Below are positions 50,263 to 59,055 of a stretch of DNA of 64,000 nucleotides, piece by piece. The stretch is from positions 1 through 64,000 of the forward strand of contig CAWJNK010000001.1 in assembly GCA_963844205.1 (NCBI GenBank), read 5' to 3'. Numbering within the stretch: position 1 is the first letter of the stretch; every line of letters starts with the position of its first letter. The translations under genes were made by a program, and so were the position numbers. The notes beneath the pieces were generated by a model that saw only the letters and a program-made list of their open reading frames with translations, did no database searches and had not been told where the DNA came from. Source of the DNA: DASSUW01 sp963844205 (GTDB lineage: Bacteria > Actinomycetota > Thermoleophilia > Solirubrobacterales > Solirubrobacteraceae).

Positions 50263-51922
50263 GCGTGACGTCGGTCGACGCCACGGTGTCGTCGTCCGAA
50301 GCGTTGGCCGCGACCGCTGTCGCCTTGACCTTCAGGCGGTGCTTCTTCGCGTAGCGCTTGGCGTACTTGGGGATCCGGACCTCGATCGTCTTCGACTCGC
50401 CGGCGGCGAGGTCGTAGCGGGCGCTCGCGAGGTGGGCCACGAGCCTCTTGCCGCCGATCTTGACCTTGACGGTCAGGGAGATGCGGCCGTGGCAGCCCTC
50501 GAGCGCGCTCGCGTCGCAGGACAGGCTGAGCCGGGCCTTGGAGCGCTTGCTCACGCGGGCGTCGCGGCCGATCGCCAGCGCCTTGGCGCCGGACTTCGAG
50601 CGGTCGACGTTCTCCACGTCGGAGGCCACGGCGTCGAGCTTGTCAACGGTCGCGGAGTCGGTACCGGGGCCGCCGACCGCGAGGTCGCCGATGCCGTCGC
50701 GCAGCAGCAGCGTGTCGTTGCCGTCCTGGCCGTTGGCGGTGTCGCTGCCGGTGCCCGGCGCGAGCGTGTCGTCGCCGAGGCCGCCGAGGAACGTGTCCGC
50801 CTCGTCGCCGCCGTTGAAGCGGTCGTTGCCCTCGCCGCCGTCGGCGGTGACCGCGATCAGGGCGCCGACGCCGGGCGCGACGTCGAGCGTGTCGTCCCCG
50901 CCGAACGTGTTGAGCTCGAACACCTCGCTGGTGGCGATGTTGAGCCCGAACGGCGCGTTGATGCGGTCGTAGCGGACGATCCCGTTGTCGACCTTGAGCT
51001 GCGAGACGTCGTTCGCCGCACCGAGGTTGTCCTCGATCCGGTCGAGGCCGTCGCCGCCGTTCATGGTGTCGGTGCCGTCGCCGTTGTTCCACACGAGCGT
51101 GTCGTCGCCGGCGTCGCCGTTCACGGTGTCGTTGCCGGGGTTGCCGAGGATGCGGTCGCCGCCGGGGCCGCCGCTCAGCGTGTCGACGTCCTCGCCGCCC
51201 TCGATCAGGTCGTTGCCCGCACCGGTGGTGATCGTGTCGAGCCCGGGACCGGCCTCGACGGTGATCGGCAGCGTCACGTCGGGCTGGGTGACGAGCTTGT
51301 CGTCGCCCTGGAACGGGGTCAGGTGGAGCCGCTCGACGGTGCCCATGTCGACCGTGAAGGCGCCGGGCGCGGCACGCGTGAAGAGCTGACGGCCCGCGCC
51401 GTTGTTGGCGACGGTCATGTCGTCGGTCGTGGTGCGGCCGGTGATGAGGGTCTCGTCGACGCCCGCGTCACCGTCGTTGGTGTCGCTGCCGTCGCCGTTG
51501 TTCCACTGCATGAGGTCGTTGCCGGCGCCGCCGTTGACGTCGTCGGCGCCGGTGAAGCCGGTGATGCGGTCGTTGCCGTCGTCGCCGTTGAGGACGTCGG
51601 CGTTCGGGCCGCCGACGATGATGTCGTCGCCGCCACCACCGTTGATCGTGAGCGTGGCCGCCGTGGTGAGCGTCTGGTCGCCCGCGGTGGCGGAGTCGAA
51701 GTCGATGGCGCTGTTGAAGCCCGCCAGGTTGTGCCGGAGCAGGCCGTTGTCCTGGCTGATGATGATCGTGTCGGCGGCGGCGTCGCCGGTCAGCGTGGCC
51801 GTGTTGCCGGTCACGGTGCCCGTGACGGCGGCGCTGGCGACGGCCGGCAGCGCGAGCGCGGCGGCGGCGGCCACCGCGGCGAGTGCGCCGACCCGGCGCG
51901 CGTTGTGGGTTCGTGCGGTCAT
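50240..51922 (-). CDS. Secreted RTX-like calcium-binding repeat protein
   Basis: 560 residues with an N-terminal signal peptide (about 1-32). From about 85 to 430 it carries several blocks of the G-G-x-G-x-D-x-(L/I) nonapeptide (e.g. 'GGAGNDLMQWNNGDGSD', 'GGPGGDRILGNPGNDTVNGD', 'GNDTLLLRDG'), which folds as a calcium-binding beta-roll. The C-terminal ~120 residues form a basic beta domain with a Cys pair ('LSCDASALEGCHG'), similar in style to the C-terminus of the PKD protein at 16920-18593. No catalytic domain is seen. An extracellular structural or adhesive role is inferred. Confidence 0.88.
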   Translation of the reverse strand: MTARTHNARRVGALAAVAAAAALALPAVASAAVTGTVTGNTATLTGDAAADTIIISQDNGLLRHNLAGFNSAIDFDSATAGDQTLTTAATLTINGGGGDDIIVGGPNADVLNGDDGNDRITGFTGADDVNGGAGNDLMQWNNGDGSDTNDGDAGVDETLITGRTTTDDMTVANNGAGRQLFTRAAPGAFTVDMGTVERLHLTPFQGDDKLVTQPDVTLPITVEAGPGLDTITTGAGNDLIEGGEDVDTLSGGPGGDRILGNPGNDTVNGDAGDDTLVWNNGDGTDTMNGGDGLDRIEDNLGAANDVSQLKVDNGIVRYDRINAPFGLNIATSEVFELNTFGGDDTLDVAPGVGALIAVTADGGEGNDRFNGGDEADTFLGGLGDDTLAPGTGSDTANGQDGNDTLLLRDGIGDLAVGGPGTDSATVDKLDAVASDVENVDRSKSGAKALAIGRDARVSKRSKARLSLSCDASALEGCHGRISLTVKVKIGGKRLVAHLASARYDLAAGESKTIEVRIPKYAKRYAKKHRLKVKATAVAANASDDDTVASTDVTLKFPRKK

Positions 51923-51990
51923 GTTCGTCCTCTCCGAGGCGTGGTGGTTCCGCCTGGGAAGACGCCGCGGTCCCTGGATCTATTCCGGGC

Positions 51991-52881
51991 CTAGTACGCG
52001 GTGGTGCGCGCGCGGTGGCGCGGGTGGTCCTTGTAGCGCGGCTCGGCGCCGCGGTGCCAGAGGAGGTTGTCGACCGCGGTGGCCGTCGTGGATCCGTGGG
52101 CGGCGACGAGCAGCTCGGCGGCGTGGAGCCCGCAGGCCCGGATCTCGACCTCCTCCGGCGAGTCGTGCTCGATCAGCTCCCCGGCGTCGATGCGGGCGAC
52201 GAGGTCGTCGTCGAAGCGCAGGACGCCGTCGATGCGCAGGACGTGGGGGACGAGGTTGTCGGCGAAGATCGTGAGGCGGCCGAGGTCGCCGGCGGGGGCG
52301 AGGCCGGCCAGCGCGAGGTCGGCGGCGGCGATCTGGGCGCGCTTGAAGAACTGGACCTCCTCGCCGTCGTAGGGCGAGACGTCGCGCCACGTCGGCCAGC
52401 TCGCGAGCGTCTCGGCCAGCCGGACGGCCGAGCCGTCGCCGCTGCGGGCGAGCGCGAGGAAGGAGCCGCCGTGCTCGTCGCGGACCCGCTCGCCCAGCTC
52501 GCGCAGGTGGACGGCGAAATGGCCCATCAGCTCGTGCGACGGGTCCTGCCCGACCGCGGCCGCTATGACTTCGCGCGTGATCGTGGCGAGCGCGTCGGCG
52601 GGCCATGGGCCGTGCGCGCGGACGCCGGCCTCGACGGTCCGGAAACCGGACATCCCCGGGGCCTTGCGGAGCGTCGGGAACCAGCCGGAGCCGAAGTTGA
52701 TCGCGTTGAGCGTGAGGCTGAACGCGGCCCGCTCCTCGTCGCTCGCGCCCTCGAGGTCGGGCGCCGGCGGCGACTCGGCGGCCAGCGTCGCGGCGTACGG
52801 CTCGATCGCCTCCTCGACGATCTGGACGTGCCGGGCGCGCGCCGCTACCCGCGCCGCGGCGGCGCGGATGTCGTCAACCAT
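51991..52881 (-). CDS. Queuosine salvage protein (DUF2419/Qng1 family)
   Basis: 296 residues matching the queuosine-5'-phosphate N-glycosylase family that frees queuine from queuosine nucleotide. Signatures are 'NAINFGSGWFPTLRK' (about 59-73), 'ELMGHFAVHLRELGERV', 'YDGEEVQFFKRAQIAAADL', 'LTIFADNLVPHVLRIDGVL', 'EVEIRACGLHAAELLVAA', 'VDNLLWHRG' and the C-terminal 'PRHRARTTAY'. Bacterial members allow use of salvaged queuosine. No queuine synthesis or tRNA-guanine transglycosylase gene is in the window, so the rest of the route is elsewhere or absent. The gene overlaps the universal stress gene by 8 bp. Confidence 0.88.
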   Translation of the reverse strand: MVDDIRAAAARVAARARHVQIVEEAIEPYAATLAAESPPAPDLEGASDEERAAFSLTLNAINFGSGWFPTLRKAPGMSGFRTVEAGVRAHGPWPADALATITREVIAAAVGQDPSHELMGHFAVHLRELGERVRDEHGGSFLALARSGDGSAVRLAETLASWPTWRDVSPYDGEEVQFFKRAQIAAADLALAGLAPAGDLGRLTIFADNLVPHVLRIDGVLRFDDDLVARIDAGELIEHDSPEEVEIRACGLHAAELLVAAHGSTTATAVDNLLWHRGAEPRYKDHPRHRARTTAY

Positions 52882-53347
52882 CGTCGCCGTCGGCGCGCAC
52901 CACCACCACTGGCCGCTGCGTGTGGTGCAGGAGGCCGGTGGAGACGCTGCCGAGGACGGCGCTCCGCAGCGGCGAGCGGCCGCGGCTGCCGGCGACGATC
53001 GCGCTCGCGTCCAGCTCGTCGGCGGCCTTGATCAGGGCGGCGAAGAACGGCCCGCCGGCCCGGACCGCGCGCGGCTCTGCGTCGAAGCCGGCGGCGCTCG
53101 CCAGCTCTGCGCCCTCGGCCGCGCACGCCTCGGCCTCCTCGCGGTTCGCCTCGTCGAGCGTCCTGACCGCCTCGCCGACCATGTCCTTCGGCATCGCCAG
53201 CAGCGCGGCGGGCGCCGCGTCCTCGAACGAGGTCCATGCGGTCGCGACGACGGCCGGCCCGTGTTGCAGCACCGCGCCGGCGCGCTCGATCGCCGCGCGG
53301 GCGTGGGCCGATCCGTCGTACGCGAACAGCACGGGGCCACCGCTCAT
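52874..53347 (-). CDS. Universal stress protein (UspA family)
   Basis: 157 residues, a single USP domain. The N-terminal 'VLFAYDGSAHARAAIERA' has the Asp that contacts adenine. The ATP-binding motif G-2x-G-9x-G-S is present as 'GSRGRSPLRSAVLGSVS' near the C-terminus, followed by 'PVVVVRADGDDG'. It should therefore be an ATP-binding USP. It is the first gene of a two-gene unit with the queuosine-salvage gene and is divergent from pcrA (51 bp). TAGTCT at 53356-53361 (minus) is a leaderless-type -10. Confidence 0.9.
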   Translation of the reverse strand: MSGGPVLFAYDGSAHARAAIERAGAVLQHGPAVVATAWTSFEDAAPAALLAMPKDMVGEAVRTLDEANREEAEACAAEGAELASAAGFDAEPRAVRAGGPFFAALIKAADELDASAIVAGSRGRSPLRSAVLGSVSTGLLHHTQRPVVVVRADGDDG

Positions 53348-53350
53348 GCG

Positions 53351-53369
53351 GCCGGAGACTACTTCCGGC
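53351..53369. promoter_or_regulatory. Inverted repeat over the USP -10 element
   Basis: GCCGGA (53351-53356) and TCCGGC (53364-53369) form an inverted repeat with a 7-bp spacer; the minus-strand -10 TAGTCT (53361-53356) lies largely inside the spacer. A repressor bound here would block the usp promoter. Confidence 0.35.
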
Positions 53370-53384
53370 CGGGTGGGCGGGCAT

Positions 53385-53390
53385 TATCGT
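53385..53390 (+). promoter_or_regulatory. -10 element TATCGT of pcrA
   Basis: TATCGT ends eight bases before the ATG at 53399 with no ribosome site. Confidence 0.5.
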
Positions 53391-53398
53391 CACTCCGG

Positions 53399-55594
53399 AT
53401 GCCCGAGTCGACCGCCATCGACGCCCTCCTCGGGGGGCTGAACCCGCCGCAGCGGGACGCGGTCACGCACGGCGAGGGGCCGCTCCTGATCCTCGCCGGC
53501 GCCGGCTCCGGCAAGACGCGCGTGCTCACCCACCGGATCGCGTACCTGCTGCGGACCGGGCAGGCGCGGGCCAGCGAGATCCTCGCCATCACGTTCACCA
53601 ACAAGGCCGCACAGGAGATGCGCGAGCGGGTCGAGCTGCTCGTCGGCGCCGCGACGCGCGCCATGTGGGTGATGACGTTCCACTCCGCGTGCGCGCGGAT
53701 GCTGCGGGCCGACGCGCATCGCCTCGGCTACACCCGCCAGTTCACGATCTACGACGGCGCCGACTCCCGCCGGCTGATCAAGAAGTGCCTCGACGACCTG
53801 GACGTCGACCCCAAGCGCTTCACGCCGCGCGCCATCCAGGCCCAGATCTCCGACGCCAAGAACCGCCTCCGCTCCGCCGAGGACTACCGCCAGCTCGTCG
53901 GCTCCTTCTTCGAGCAGACCGTCGCCGACGTCTACGAGCACTACGAGCGCGAGCTCCATCGCATGAACGCGATGGACTTCGACGACCTCCTGTTCCGGGC
54001 GGTCAACCTGCTCGAGCTCTTCCAGGAGGTCCGCGACCGCTACTCCACCGCGTTCCGCTGGGTCCTCGTCGACGAGTACCAGGACACCAACCACGCCCAG
54101 TACCGCTGGCTCCAGCTCCTCGCCTCCGAGCACCGCAACCTCGCGGTGGTCGGCGACGACGATCAGAGCATCTACGGCTTCCGTGGCGCAGACATCACGA
54201 ACATTCTGGAGTTCGAGGACACGTTCCCCGATGCCCATGTCGTGAAGCTGGAGCAGAACTACCGCTCGACGCAGACGATCCTGTCGGCGGCCAACGCGGT
54301 CGTGGCGCACAACCGGGGGCGGAAGAGCAAGGCGCTGTGGACCGACGTGGGCGAGGGGGATCCGGTGCGGATCCGGGAGCTGAGCGACGAGCACGCGGAG
54401 GCGCGGTTCGTGGCCGCCGAGGTGCAGCGGATGGTCGACGAAGGGGTCTCGCGCAGCGAGATCGCGGTCTTCTACCGGACCAACGCGCAGTCGCGGGTGC
54501 TGGAGGACATGCTGGTGCGCGCGCAGATCGGCTACCAGGTCATCGGCGGCACGAAGTTCTACGACCGCGCCGAGGTCAAGGACGCGATCGCGTACCTGAT
54601 CTTCATCGTCAACCCGCAGGACGCCGGCGCGTTCACCCGGATCGCGAACTCGCCCAGGCGCGGGCTGGGGCAGACGTCGCTCGGCCGCGTCCTCAGCCAC
54701 GCCGACACGATGGGCGTGCCCGTGTGGGACGCGGCCGAGGCGCCCGACCGCGTCCCCGGCCTCGGGACCGCGGCCCAGAAGGCGCTCGGCCGCTTCATGT
54801 CGACGATGCAGCGGCTGCGCGAGCGCGCCGCGTCCGGCGCGCCGGTCGGCGAGGTGCTGCAGGAGACGCTGAACGAGACCGGCTACCTGGAGGCGCTCGA
54901 GGCGGAGCGCACGATCGAGGCGCAGGGCCGGATCGAGAACCTCGAGGAGCTCGTCCAGGTCGCGCGCGAGTACGACGCGACGGCCGAGAACGGCTCGGTG
55001 GAGGAGTTCCTCCAGCAGATCTCGCTGCTCTCCGACGCCGACAGCATCAAGGACGACGAAGGCCTCGTGACGCTGATGACGCTCCACAACGCCAAGGGCC
55101 TCGAGTTCCCCATCGTCTTCATCATCGGGATGGAGGACGGCGTGTTCCCGCACTCGCGCGCGATCGACGAGGGTGGGGTGGAGGAGGAGCGCCGGCTCGC
55201 GTACGTCGGCATCACCCGCGCGATGCGCGACCTCACGCTCACCTCCGCCCGCCGCCGCAACGCGTTCGGCGCCAACTCGTTCGGCGTCCGCTCGCGGTTC
55301 ATCGACGAGATCCCGCAGGAGCTCACCGACCAGGCCGCACGGGCCGCCGCCGGGCTGCCGACCGGGCGCATCGCCTCGTGGGCCGGCGCCGCCGCCGCGT
55401 CCGCCGAGGCCGCGGGCCAGCAGCAGGACAGCGCCGGCCAGGTGTTCCGGATGGGCGACGACGTCGTCCACGCCGCCTTCGGCGACGGCGTGGTCATCGG
55501 CAGCGAGCCGGGCGGGGTGGTCGTGGTGCGCTTCGCCGGCGACGGCAGCGAGCGCAAGCTGATGGCCGACTACGCGCCGATCCGGCGCCGCTGA
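53399..55594 (+). CDS. pcrA: ATP-dependent DNA helicase PcrA/UvrD
   Basis: 731 residues, superfamily 1A helicase of repair and recombination. All motifs are visible: 'LNPPQRDAV' (Q), 'ILAGAGSGKTRVLTHR' (Walker A, about 32-47), 'LAITFTNKAAQEM' (Ia), 'LVDEYQDTNHAQY' (II), 'VVGDDDQSIYGFRGA' (III), 'LEQNYRST' (IV), 'VTLMTLHNAKGLEF' (V) and 'EERRLAYVGITRAM' (VI). The C-terminal ~70 residues include a Tudor-like PcrA tail ('VHAAFGDGVVIGSEPGGVVV'). The ATG at 53399 is the family start. Confidence 0.97.
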   Translation: MPESTAIDALLGGLNPPQRDAVTHGEGPLLILAGAGSGKTRVLTHRIAYLLRTGQARASEILAITFTNKAAQEMRERVELLVGAATRAMWVMTFHSACARMLRADAHRLGYTRQFTIYDGADSRRLIKKCLDDLDVDPKRFTPRAIQAQISDAKNRLRSAEDYRQLVGSFFEQTVADVYEHYERELHRMNAMDFDDLLFRAVNLLELFQEVRDRYSTAFRWVLVDEYQDTNHAQYRWLQLLASEHRNLAVVGDDDQSIYGFRGADITNILEFEDTFPDAHVVKLEQNYRSTQTILSAANAVVAHNRGRKSKALWTDVGEGDPVRIRELSDEHAEARFVAAEVQRMVDEGVSRSEIAVFYRTNAQSRVLEDMLVRAQIGYQVIGGTKFYDRAEVKDAIAYLIFIVNPQDAGAFTRIANSPRRGLGQTSLGRVLSHADTMGVPVWDAAEAPDRVPGLGTAAQKALGRFMSTMQRLRERAASGAPVGEVLQETLNETGYLEALEAERTIEAQGRIENLEELVQVAREYDATAENGSVEEFLQQISLLSDADSIKDDEGLVTLMTLHNAKGLEFPIVFIIGMEDGVFPHSRAIDEGGVEEERRLAYVGITRAMRDLTLTSARRRNAFGANSFGVRSRFIDEIPQELTDQAARAAAGLPTGRIASWAGAAAASAEAAGQQQDSAGQVFRMGDDVVHAAFGDGVVIGSEPGGVVVVRFAGDGSERKLMADYAPIRRR

Positions 55595-55621
55595 GCGACG
55601 CCGGACCGGCAACGAGTCAGA

Positions 55622-56926
55622 TCAGAACGTCTCCAGCGCCTGTTGCATCTGGGACTGGGCGGTCTTGAGGGCGTCCTCGGCGGAGACCCGGCCCGCGAGT
55701 GCCTCGTTGACGTTCTTGTAGATGGCTTGTGAGATCTGCGGGTAGACCGGCGAGACCGGCCGTGCGCGCGCCTGGGCGACGGAGTCCTTGAGCTGGCTGG
55801 CGAACGCGTACTTCTTCTGGACGCCCGGGTCGTCGTAGGCGGCCGCGATCGTCGGGGCCAGTGAGTAGTCGCGGAACATCGTCACCTGCTCTTCCTCGCT
55901 GGTGAGGAAGTCGGCGAGCTTGAGCGCGGCACCCGGGTTCTTGGAGTAGACGGAGATGACCAGGTTGTGGCCGCCGAGGATCGCGGCCTTGCCGGCGCCC
56001 TCGAACTCCGGGAACGGGGCGACGTCGAACTTGCCGGCCACCGCGGTGCCCTTCTTCTCGCCCAGCGAGTAGGCGTACGGCCAGTTGCGCATGAAGGTCG
56101 CCTTGCCGGACTCGAAGTAGCGCCGGGACTCCTCCTCCATGTAGGTCGTCACGCCGTTGGCGGCGACGCCGTCCTTGACGCCGTCGACCATGAACTGCAG
56201 CGCCTTGACGTTCTCGGGCGAGTCGATGACCGCCTGCTTGCCGTCCTCGGAGAGCACCTCGCCGCCGGCCGCGAACGCGATCTCCAAAAAGTCGCAGGTC
56301 AGGCCCTCGTACGGCGCGCCCTGGTAGACGATGCCGTCGTTCTGGCCGGCGACGTCATAGACCTCCTGCCACGTGGCAGGGACGTCCTTGACCTGGTCGG
56401 TGCGGTAGTACAGGAACGCCGCGTCGGTCTGCTGGGGCATGCCCCACACCTTGCCGTCGTAGGTGACGGTGTCCAGCGTGGCCGGGATCAGGTCCGCCTT
56501 GCGCGAATCGACGTACGGCGACATGTCGAAGATCCACTTCTGCGACGCGAACTCCGCCGTCCAGATCACGTCGGAGTAGAACAGGTCGCACTCGCCGGAC
56601 TTGGCCTCCTGGCGCTGGACGAACTGCGTGCGCTGCTCGTCCGCCGAGGTCGAGAACTCGAGCATCTTGGCGTTCAGGTCCGGGTTCTGCTCGTTGAACC
56701 GCTTGATCGCCGCGGTCTTGTCACCCGACGTGTCCTTGCCCAGGCAGAACGTCACATCACCCGACGCGCCGTCCATCGACGCCGGATCGATCGCCTTGGC
56801 GCCCTCGGTCGCGCCGGTCTCTTGCGAGCCGGTCCCGCCTCCTCCATCGTCGTCATCGCCGCACGCGGCGACGAGCGCTCCACACGCCAGCATCATGCAG
56901 AGCAGGTACAGCAGCCTCTTGGACAC
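55622..56926 (-). CDS. ABC transporter sugar-binding lipoprotein (family 1 SBP)
   Basis: 434 residues with a lipoprotein signal peptide (lipobox 'LVAACG'; Cys22 lipidated), an acidic Gly linker and a bilobed solute-binding fold: 'FNEQNPDLNAKMLEFS', 'CDLFYSDVIWTAEFASQKWI', 'WGMPQQTDAAFLYYRTD' and 'VAPFPEFEGAGKAAILGGHN'. It resembles trehalose/maltose-type binding proteins (LpqY-like). GTG 56926 follows AGGGGAG. No permease or ATPase gene is next to it: the flanks are pcrA (convergent) and an MFS gene (divergent), so it must use subunits encoded elsewhere. Confidence 0.92.
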   Translation of the reverse strand: MSKRLLYLLCMMLACGALVAACGDDDDGGGGTGSQETGATEGAKAIDPASMDGASGDVTFCLGKDTSGDKTAAIKRFNEQNPDLNAKMLEFSTSADEQRTQFVQRQEAKSGECDLFYSDVIWTAEFASQKWIFDMSPYVDSRKADLIPATLDTVTYDGKVWGMPQQTDAAFLYYRTDQVKDVPATWQEVYDVAGQNDGIVYQGAPYEGLTCDFLEIAFAAGGEVLSEDGKQAVIDSPENVKALQFMVDGVKDGVAANGVTTYMEEESRRYFESGKATFMRNWPYAYSLGEKKGTAVAGKFDVAPFPEFEGAGKAAILGGHNLVISVYSKNPGAALKLADFLTSEEEQVTMFRDYSLAPTIAAAYDDPGVQKKYAFASQLKDSVAQARARPVSPVYPQISQAIYKNVNEALAGRVSAEDALKTAQSQMQQALETF

Positions 56927-57020
56927 AAGCTCCCCTCAGTCCGTTTGGGTTTGACCATCAATACCTTCCCACTTGGCGCACGTCGCCCGCTCACCCTGCG
57001 GTAAGCCCGAGGGCGCCGAC

Positions 57021-57026
57021 TAGCAT
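57021..57026 (+). promoter_or_regulatory. -10 element TAGCAT of the MFS gene
   Basis: TAGCAT ends six bases before the GTG at 57033; no ribosome site is present. Confidence 0.5.
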
Positions 57027-57032
57027 CGGCCC

Positions 57033-58175
57033 GTGCGCCGACTGCTCGCCTTCACCTGCGTCGTCGTCTTCGTCGACACGCTGTTTTATGCGGCGATCAC
57101 GCCGATCCTGCCCGAGCTGACCGACCGGTACGGGCTCACGAAGACCGCCGCGGGCGTCCTGGCGGCCGCCTATCCGGCGGGTACGTTCGTCGGCGCACTG
57201 CCCGGTGGGTGGCTGGCCGCCCGGGTCGGCGTCCGGCCGACGGTGCTGCTCGGCCTCGGGCTGCTGGTCGTCTCCAGCCTGGCGTTCGCGTTCGGCGAGG
57301 ACATCGTGGTGCTCGACGTCGCGCGGTTCATCCAGGGCGTCGGCGGCGCCGCGTCCTGGGCCGGCGCGCTCGGCTGGCTGATCGGCGCCGCCCCGCGCGA
57401 CCGCCGCGGCCAGTACATCGGGACGGCGCTCGCCGCGGCAGTCGCCGGCGCGCTGTTCGGACCGGTGCTCGGGGCGCTTGCCGGCGCTCTCGGGCAGGAG
57501 CCGGTGTTCGGTGGCGTCGCCGTCGTCGGCCTGGTGATGATGGCCTGGTCGCTGCAGATGGAGGCCCAGCAGCCGGAGGGCGACTCGCGCCTGCGGACGA
57601 TGCTGGCCTCGCTGCGCGACCGCCGCGTGGCGGCGGGCATGTGGCTGACCACGCTGCCCGGCCTGCTGTTCGGCACCGTCAACGTGCTGGCGCCGCTCCG
57701 GCTCGACGAGCTCGGCGCCACCGCGGCGGGCATCGCGGCCGTGTTCCTCGTCTCGGCGGGGCTGGAGGCGTTCGTGGGGCCGCTCGTCGGCCGGCTGTCG
57801 GACCGCCGCGGGCGGCTCGTGCCGAGCGTGATCGGCGTCGCGTCCGGCGCTGTGATGATGGCGCTGCTCCCCTGGCCGGACTCCCCGTGGACGCTCGGCG
57901 CCCTCGTGGTGATCGCCGGGCCGCTGATCGGGATGCTCTACACGCCGGCGATGGCGATGCTCAGCGACGGGGCGGAGGCGTGCGGGGTCGCGCTCGGCTT
58001 CGCGTTCGCGCTCGTGAACCTCGCGTGGGCGACCGGGCAGACCGTGGGCGCGGCGGGCAGCGCCCGGCTCGCCGACGCGGTCGGCGACAGCGCGCCGTAC
58101 CTCCTGCTCGCCGGGATCTGCATCGTCACGCTCGGCGGGCTCGGCCGCCAAGCCGTCCGCCTCACCGGGCGCTAG
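57033..58175 (+). CDS. MFS transporter
   Basis: A 380-residue integral membrane protein with about 12 hydrophobic helices in two halves. The MFS signature loop between helices 2 and 3 is 'GGWLAARVGVRPT' (about 62-74), with the repeat-half equivalent 'GRLSDRRGRLVPS' (about 252-264). The first helix holds 'VVVFVDTLFYAAITPILPEL', seen in drug/metabolite exporters of the DHA1 type. The substrate is not evident. It is followed by folD, whose -10 element overlaps its stop codon. Confidence 0.9.
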   Translation: MRRLLAFTCVVVFVDTLFYAAITPILPELTDRYGLTKTAAGVLAAAYPAGTFVGALPGGWLAARVGVRPTVLLGLGLLVVSSLAFAFGEDIVVLDVARFIQGVGGAASWAGALGWLIGAAPRDRRGQYIGTALAAAVAGALFGPVLGALAGALGQEPVFGGVAVVGLVMMAWSLQMEAQQPEGDSRLRTMLASLRDRRVAAGMWLTTLPGLLFGTVNVLAPLRLDELGATAAGIAAVFLVSAGLEAFVGPLVGRLSDRRGRLVPSVIGVASGAVMMALLPWPDSPWTLGALVVIAGPLIGMLYTPAMAMLSDGAEACGVALGFAFALVNLAWATGQTVGAAGSARLADAVGDSAPYLLLAGICIVTLGGLGRQAVRLTGR

Positions 58176-58178
58176 CCT
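58173..58178 (+). promoter_or_regulatory. -10 element TAGCCT of folD
   Basis: TAGCCT begins with the TAG stop of the MFS gene and ends ten bases before the ATG of folD; no ribosome site is present. Confidence 0.45.
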
Positions 58179-58188
58179 GCGGCCCGAA

Positions 58189-59055
58189 ATGGCGGCCGAG
58201 ATCATCGACGGGAAGGCGATCGCCCAGCAGGTGCGCGCGGAGGTCGCGCAGGAGGTCGCGGCGTGGGTCGACGCCGGGCACCCGCCGCCCGGGCTCGCGA
58301 CCGTGCTGGTCGGCGAAGACCCGGCGTCTGCCGTCTACGTCGGCGGCAAGCAGAAGGCGTCGGCCGAGGTCGGCATCGACGGCTTCGACCACCGCCTGCT
58401 CGCCGACACGACGCACGCCCAGGTCGAGGCGCTGCTGCGCGAGCTGGGCGACGACCCGCGCGTGTCCGGGATCCTGCTGCAGCTCCCGACCCCGCCGCAG
58501 GTGGACGGCGGCGCGCTGACCGAGATCATCGACCCCGCGAAGGACGTGGACGGGCTGACGCCGATCTCCGCAGGCCTGCTCGCCAAGGGCCGCCCGGGCC
58601 TGCGCCCCTGCACGCCCGCCGGGGTGATGGAGCTGCTGCGCCGCCACGACGTGGAGCTGCAGGGCGCCGAGGCGGTCGTGGTCGGCCGCTCGGATCTCGT
58701 CGGCAAGCCGGTGGCCGCCCTGCTCCTCGCCGAGCACGCGACCGTGACGATCTGCCACTCGCGCACGCGCGACCTCGCCGAGGTGTGCCGCCGCGCCGAC
58801 GTCCTCATCGCCGCGGTCGGCAAGCCCGCGCTGGTGCGGGGCGACTGGGTGAAGGAGGGGGCGGTCGTGGTCGACGTCGGCATCAACCGCACCGACGCGG
58901 GGCTGACGGGCGACGTCGAGTTCGGGGCCGCGGCCGAGCGGGCGCGGCTGATCACGCCGGTGCCGGGCGGCGTCGGCCCGATGACGATCGCGATGCTGCT
59001 GCGCAACACGCTCATCGCGGCCCGCGCGCAGGCCGGGGAGCCGGCGTGGTCCTGA
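58189..59055 (+). CDS. folD: Methylenetetrahydrofolate dehydrogenase / cyclohydrolase FolD
   Basis: A 288-residue bifunctional one-carbon enzyme interconverting 5,10-methylene- and 10-formyl-THF with NADP. Signatures are 'PGLATVLVGEDPASAVYVGG' with 'KQKA' (catalytic Lys), 'GILLQLPTPPQVDGG' and 'DVDGLTPIS', then the nucleotide loop 'VVGRSDLVGKPVAALLL' and the terminal 'TPVPGGVGPMTIAMLLRNT'. Length is normal. It overlaps the downstream membrane gene by 10 bp. Confidence 0.96.
   Translation: MAAEIIDGKAIAQQVRAEVAQEVAAWVDAGHPPPGLATVLVGEDPASAVYVGGKQKASAEVGIDGFDHRLLADTTHAQVEALLRELGDDPRVSGILLQLPTPPQVDGGALTEIIDPAKDVDGLTPISAGLLAKGRPGLRPCTPAGVMELLRRHDVELQGAEAVVVGRSDLVGKPVAALLLAEHATVTICHSRTRDLAEVCRRADVLIAAVGKPALVRGDWVKEGAVVVDVGINRTDAGLTGDVEFGAAAERARLITPVPGGVGPMTIAMLLRNTLIAARAQAGEPAWS

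Noticed and set aside
55600..55610. GCCGG-A-CCGGC hairpin between pcrA and the binding-protein gene as terminator
   Set aside because: The loop is one base and no U-tract follows on either strand; too weak to call.
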